From: Candidatus Burkholderia pumila
GTDB taxonomy: Bacteria; Pseudomonadota; Gammaproteobacteria; Burkholderiales; Burkholderiaceae
DNA length: 40,604 nucleotides
Reading direction: 5' to 3'
NCBI GenBank assembly: GCA_001045575.1
Contig: LELG01000003.1
Coordinates: 1 to 40,604 of the forward strand
Shown in pieces: positions 40,422 to 40,604 of the stretch. The notes below the pieces were generated by a model that searched no databases, was not told where the DNA came from, and was given only the letters and a program-made list of their open reading frames with translations. Every line of letters begins with the position of its first letter. The stretch's first letter is position 1. The translations under genes and the position numbers were made by a program.

Positions 40422-40604
40422 GGGGCAGGCCTCACGGCCCGCCCCTCCCACACAACCGTGCGTAGGGGGCCGTACACGGTGATTCGGATCGGTTGTCCGG
40501 CTATCGACGCAACGATGGAAGACCAAGGGAGCCGAGATAGCGATTGGTGAGTGCGCGTTGCAGGGCGGGACTGTTGCTCAGGCGCCATGCATCCATCGTG
40601 CGGG
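40422..40604 (-). mobile_element. 3' end of a group II intron (domains V and VI and maturase tail)
   Basis: On the minus strand, the maturase stop is followed by ACCGTGTACGG and CTACGCACGGT (40480-40455), with GTGTGGGAGGGGC after it. This is the pattern of domain V of bacterial group II introns that end in GTGTGGGAGGG. Domain VI follows as a 10-bp stem, GGGGCGGGCC with a GTGA loop and GGCCTGCCCC (40445-40422). The 3' junction is probably near 40413. The lower domain V stem has one or two mismatches compared with the usual form, so splicing activity is uncertain. The rest of the intron is outside the window. Confidence 0.75.
40501..40604 (-). CDS. Group II intron reverse transcriptase/maturase, C-terminal end
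   Basis: The last 33 codons before the TAG at 40501 read AWRLSNSPALQRALTNRYLG and then SLGLPSLRR. This matches the terminal 'W.LS.SPA.Q.AL.N.YL...GLPSL' segment of intron-encoded reverse transcriptases (LtrA type). It is followed directly by intron domain V, which supports the call. The 5' part lies to the right of the window, so its integrity cannot be judged. Confidence 0.75.
   Translation of the reverse strand, partial: RTMDAWRLSNSPALQRALTNRYLGSLGLPSLRR

Overview
The window is GC-rich and carries the conserved envelope and translation gene block of Burkholderiaceae: rpsB-tsf-pyrH-frr-uppS-cdsA-dxr-rseP-bamA-skp-lpxD-fabZ-lpxA-lpxB-rnhB, followed by ppsA/ppsR, smpB, ratA-rnfH, guaB and guaA. 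Its most striking property is decay. About 23 core genes are full length, while about 15 others are broken by single-base indels, nonsense codons or small deletions. This pattern, with an eroded mobile island and dispensable functions lost while the envelope operon is kept, fits a host-restricted Burkholderia/Caballeronia-type lineage such as a leaf-nodule symbiont. That is an inference. Part of the indel load could also be sequencing error, because many indels lie in homopolymers or short repeats.

Region 1-5.4 kb is a dying genomic island next to the 3' end of guaA. It holds remnants of a conjugation gene (trbJ), a helix-turn-helix regulator, a small plasmid-type regulator (still open), a zinc-ribbon/HTH regulator, an AlpA-type excisionase regulator, a GIY-YIG/T5orf172 protein and a P4-type tyrosine integrase. 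The dead integrase carries a perfect 600-bp tandem duplication.

Region 5.4-11.7 kb holds purine synthesis (guaA, guaB), a broken membrane protein, a broken DMT exporter, the rnfH-ratA pair and smpB. Region 11.7-17.8 kb is mostly wreckage: a stomatin-like (SPFH) gene and its nfeD partner, ppsA and its regulator ppsR, and a TrmH-family RNA methyltransferase.

Region 17.8-33 kb is the intact minus-strand block, running right to left from rpsB to rnhB. It makes ribosomal protein S2, EF-Ts, UMP kinase, ribosome recycling factor, undecaprenyl and CDP-diacylglycerol precursors, the isoprenoid enzyme Dxr, the RseP protease, the BamA/Skp outer-membrane machinery and the lipid A enzymes. Several intergenic hairpins punctuate it.

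Region 33.2-40.6 kb holds a heavily damaged map, intact glnD, a broken pseudouridine synthase, the def-ligA pair (4-base overlap) and, at the right edge, the 3' end of a group II intron. I found no CRISPR array, rRNA or tRNA, and no convincing new defence or biosynthetic system. The most informative signals are the decay pattern, the integrase duplication, the paired losses (ppsA/ppsR, SPFH/nfeD) and the intergenic hairpins.
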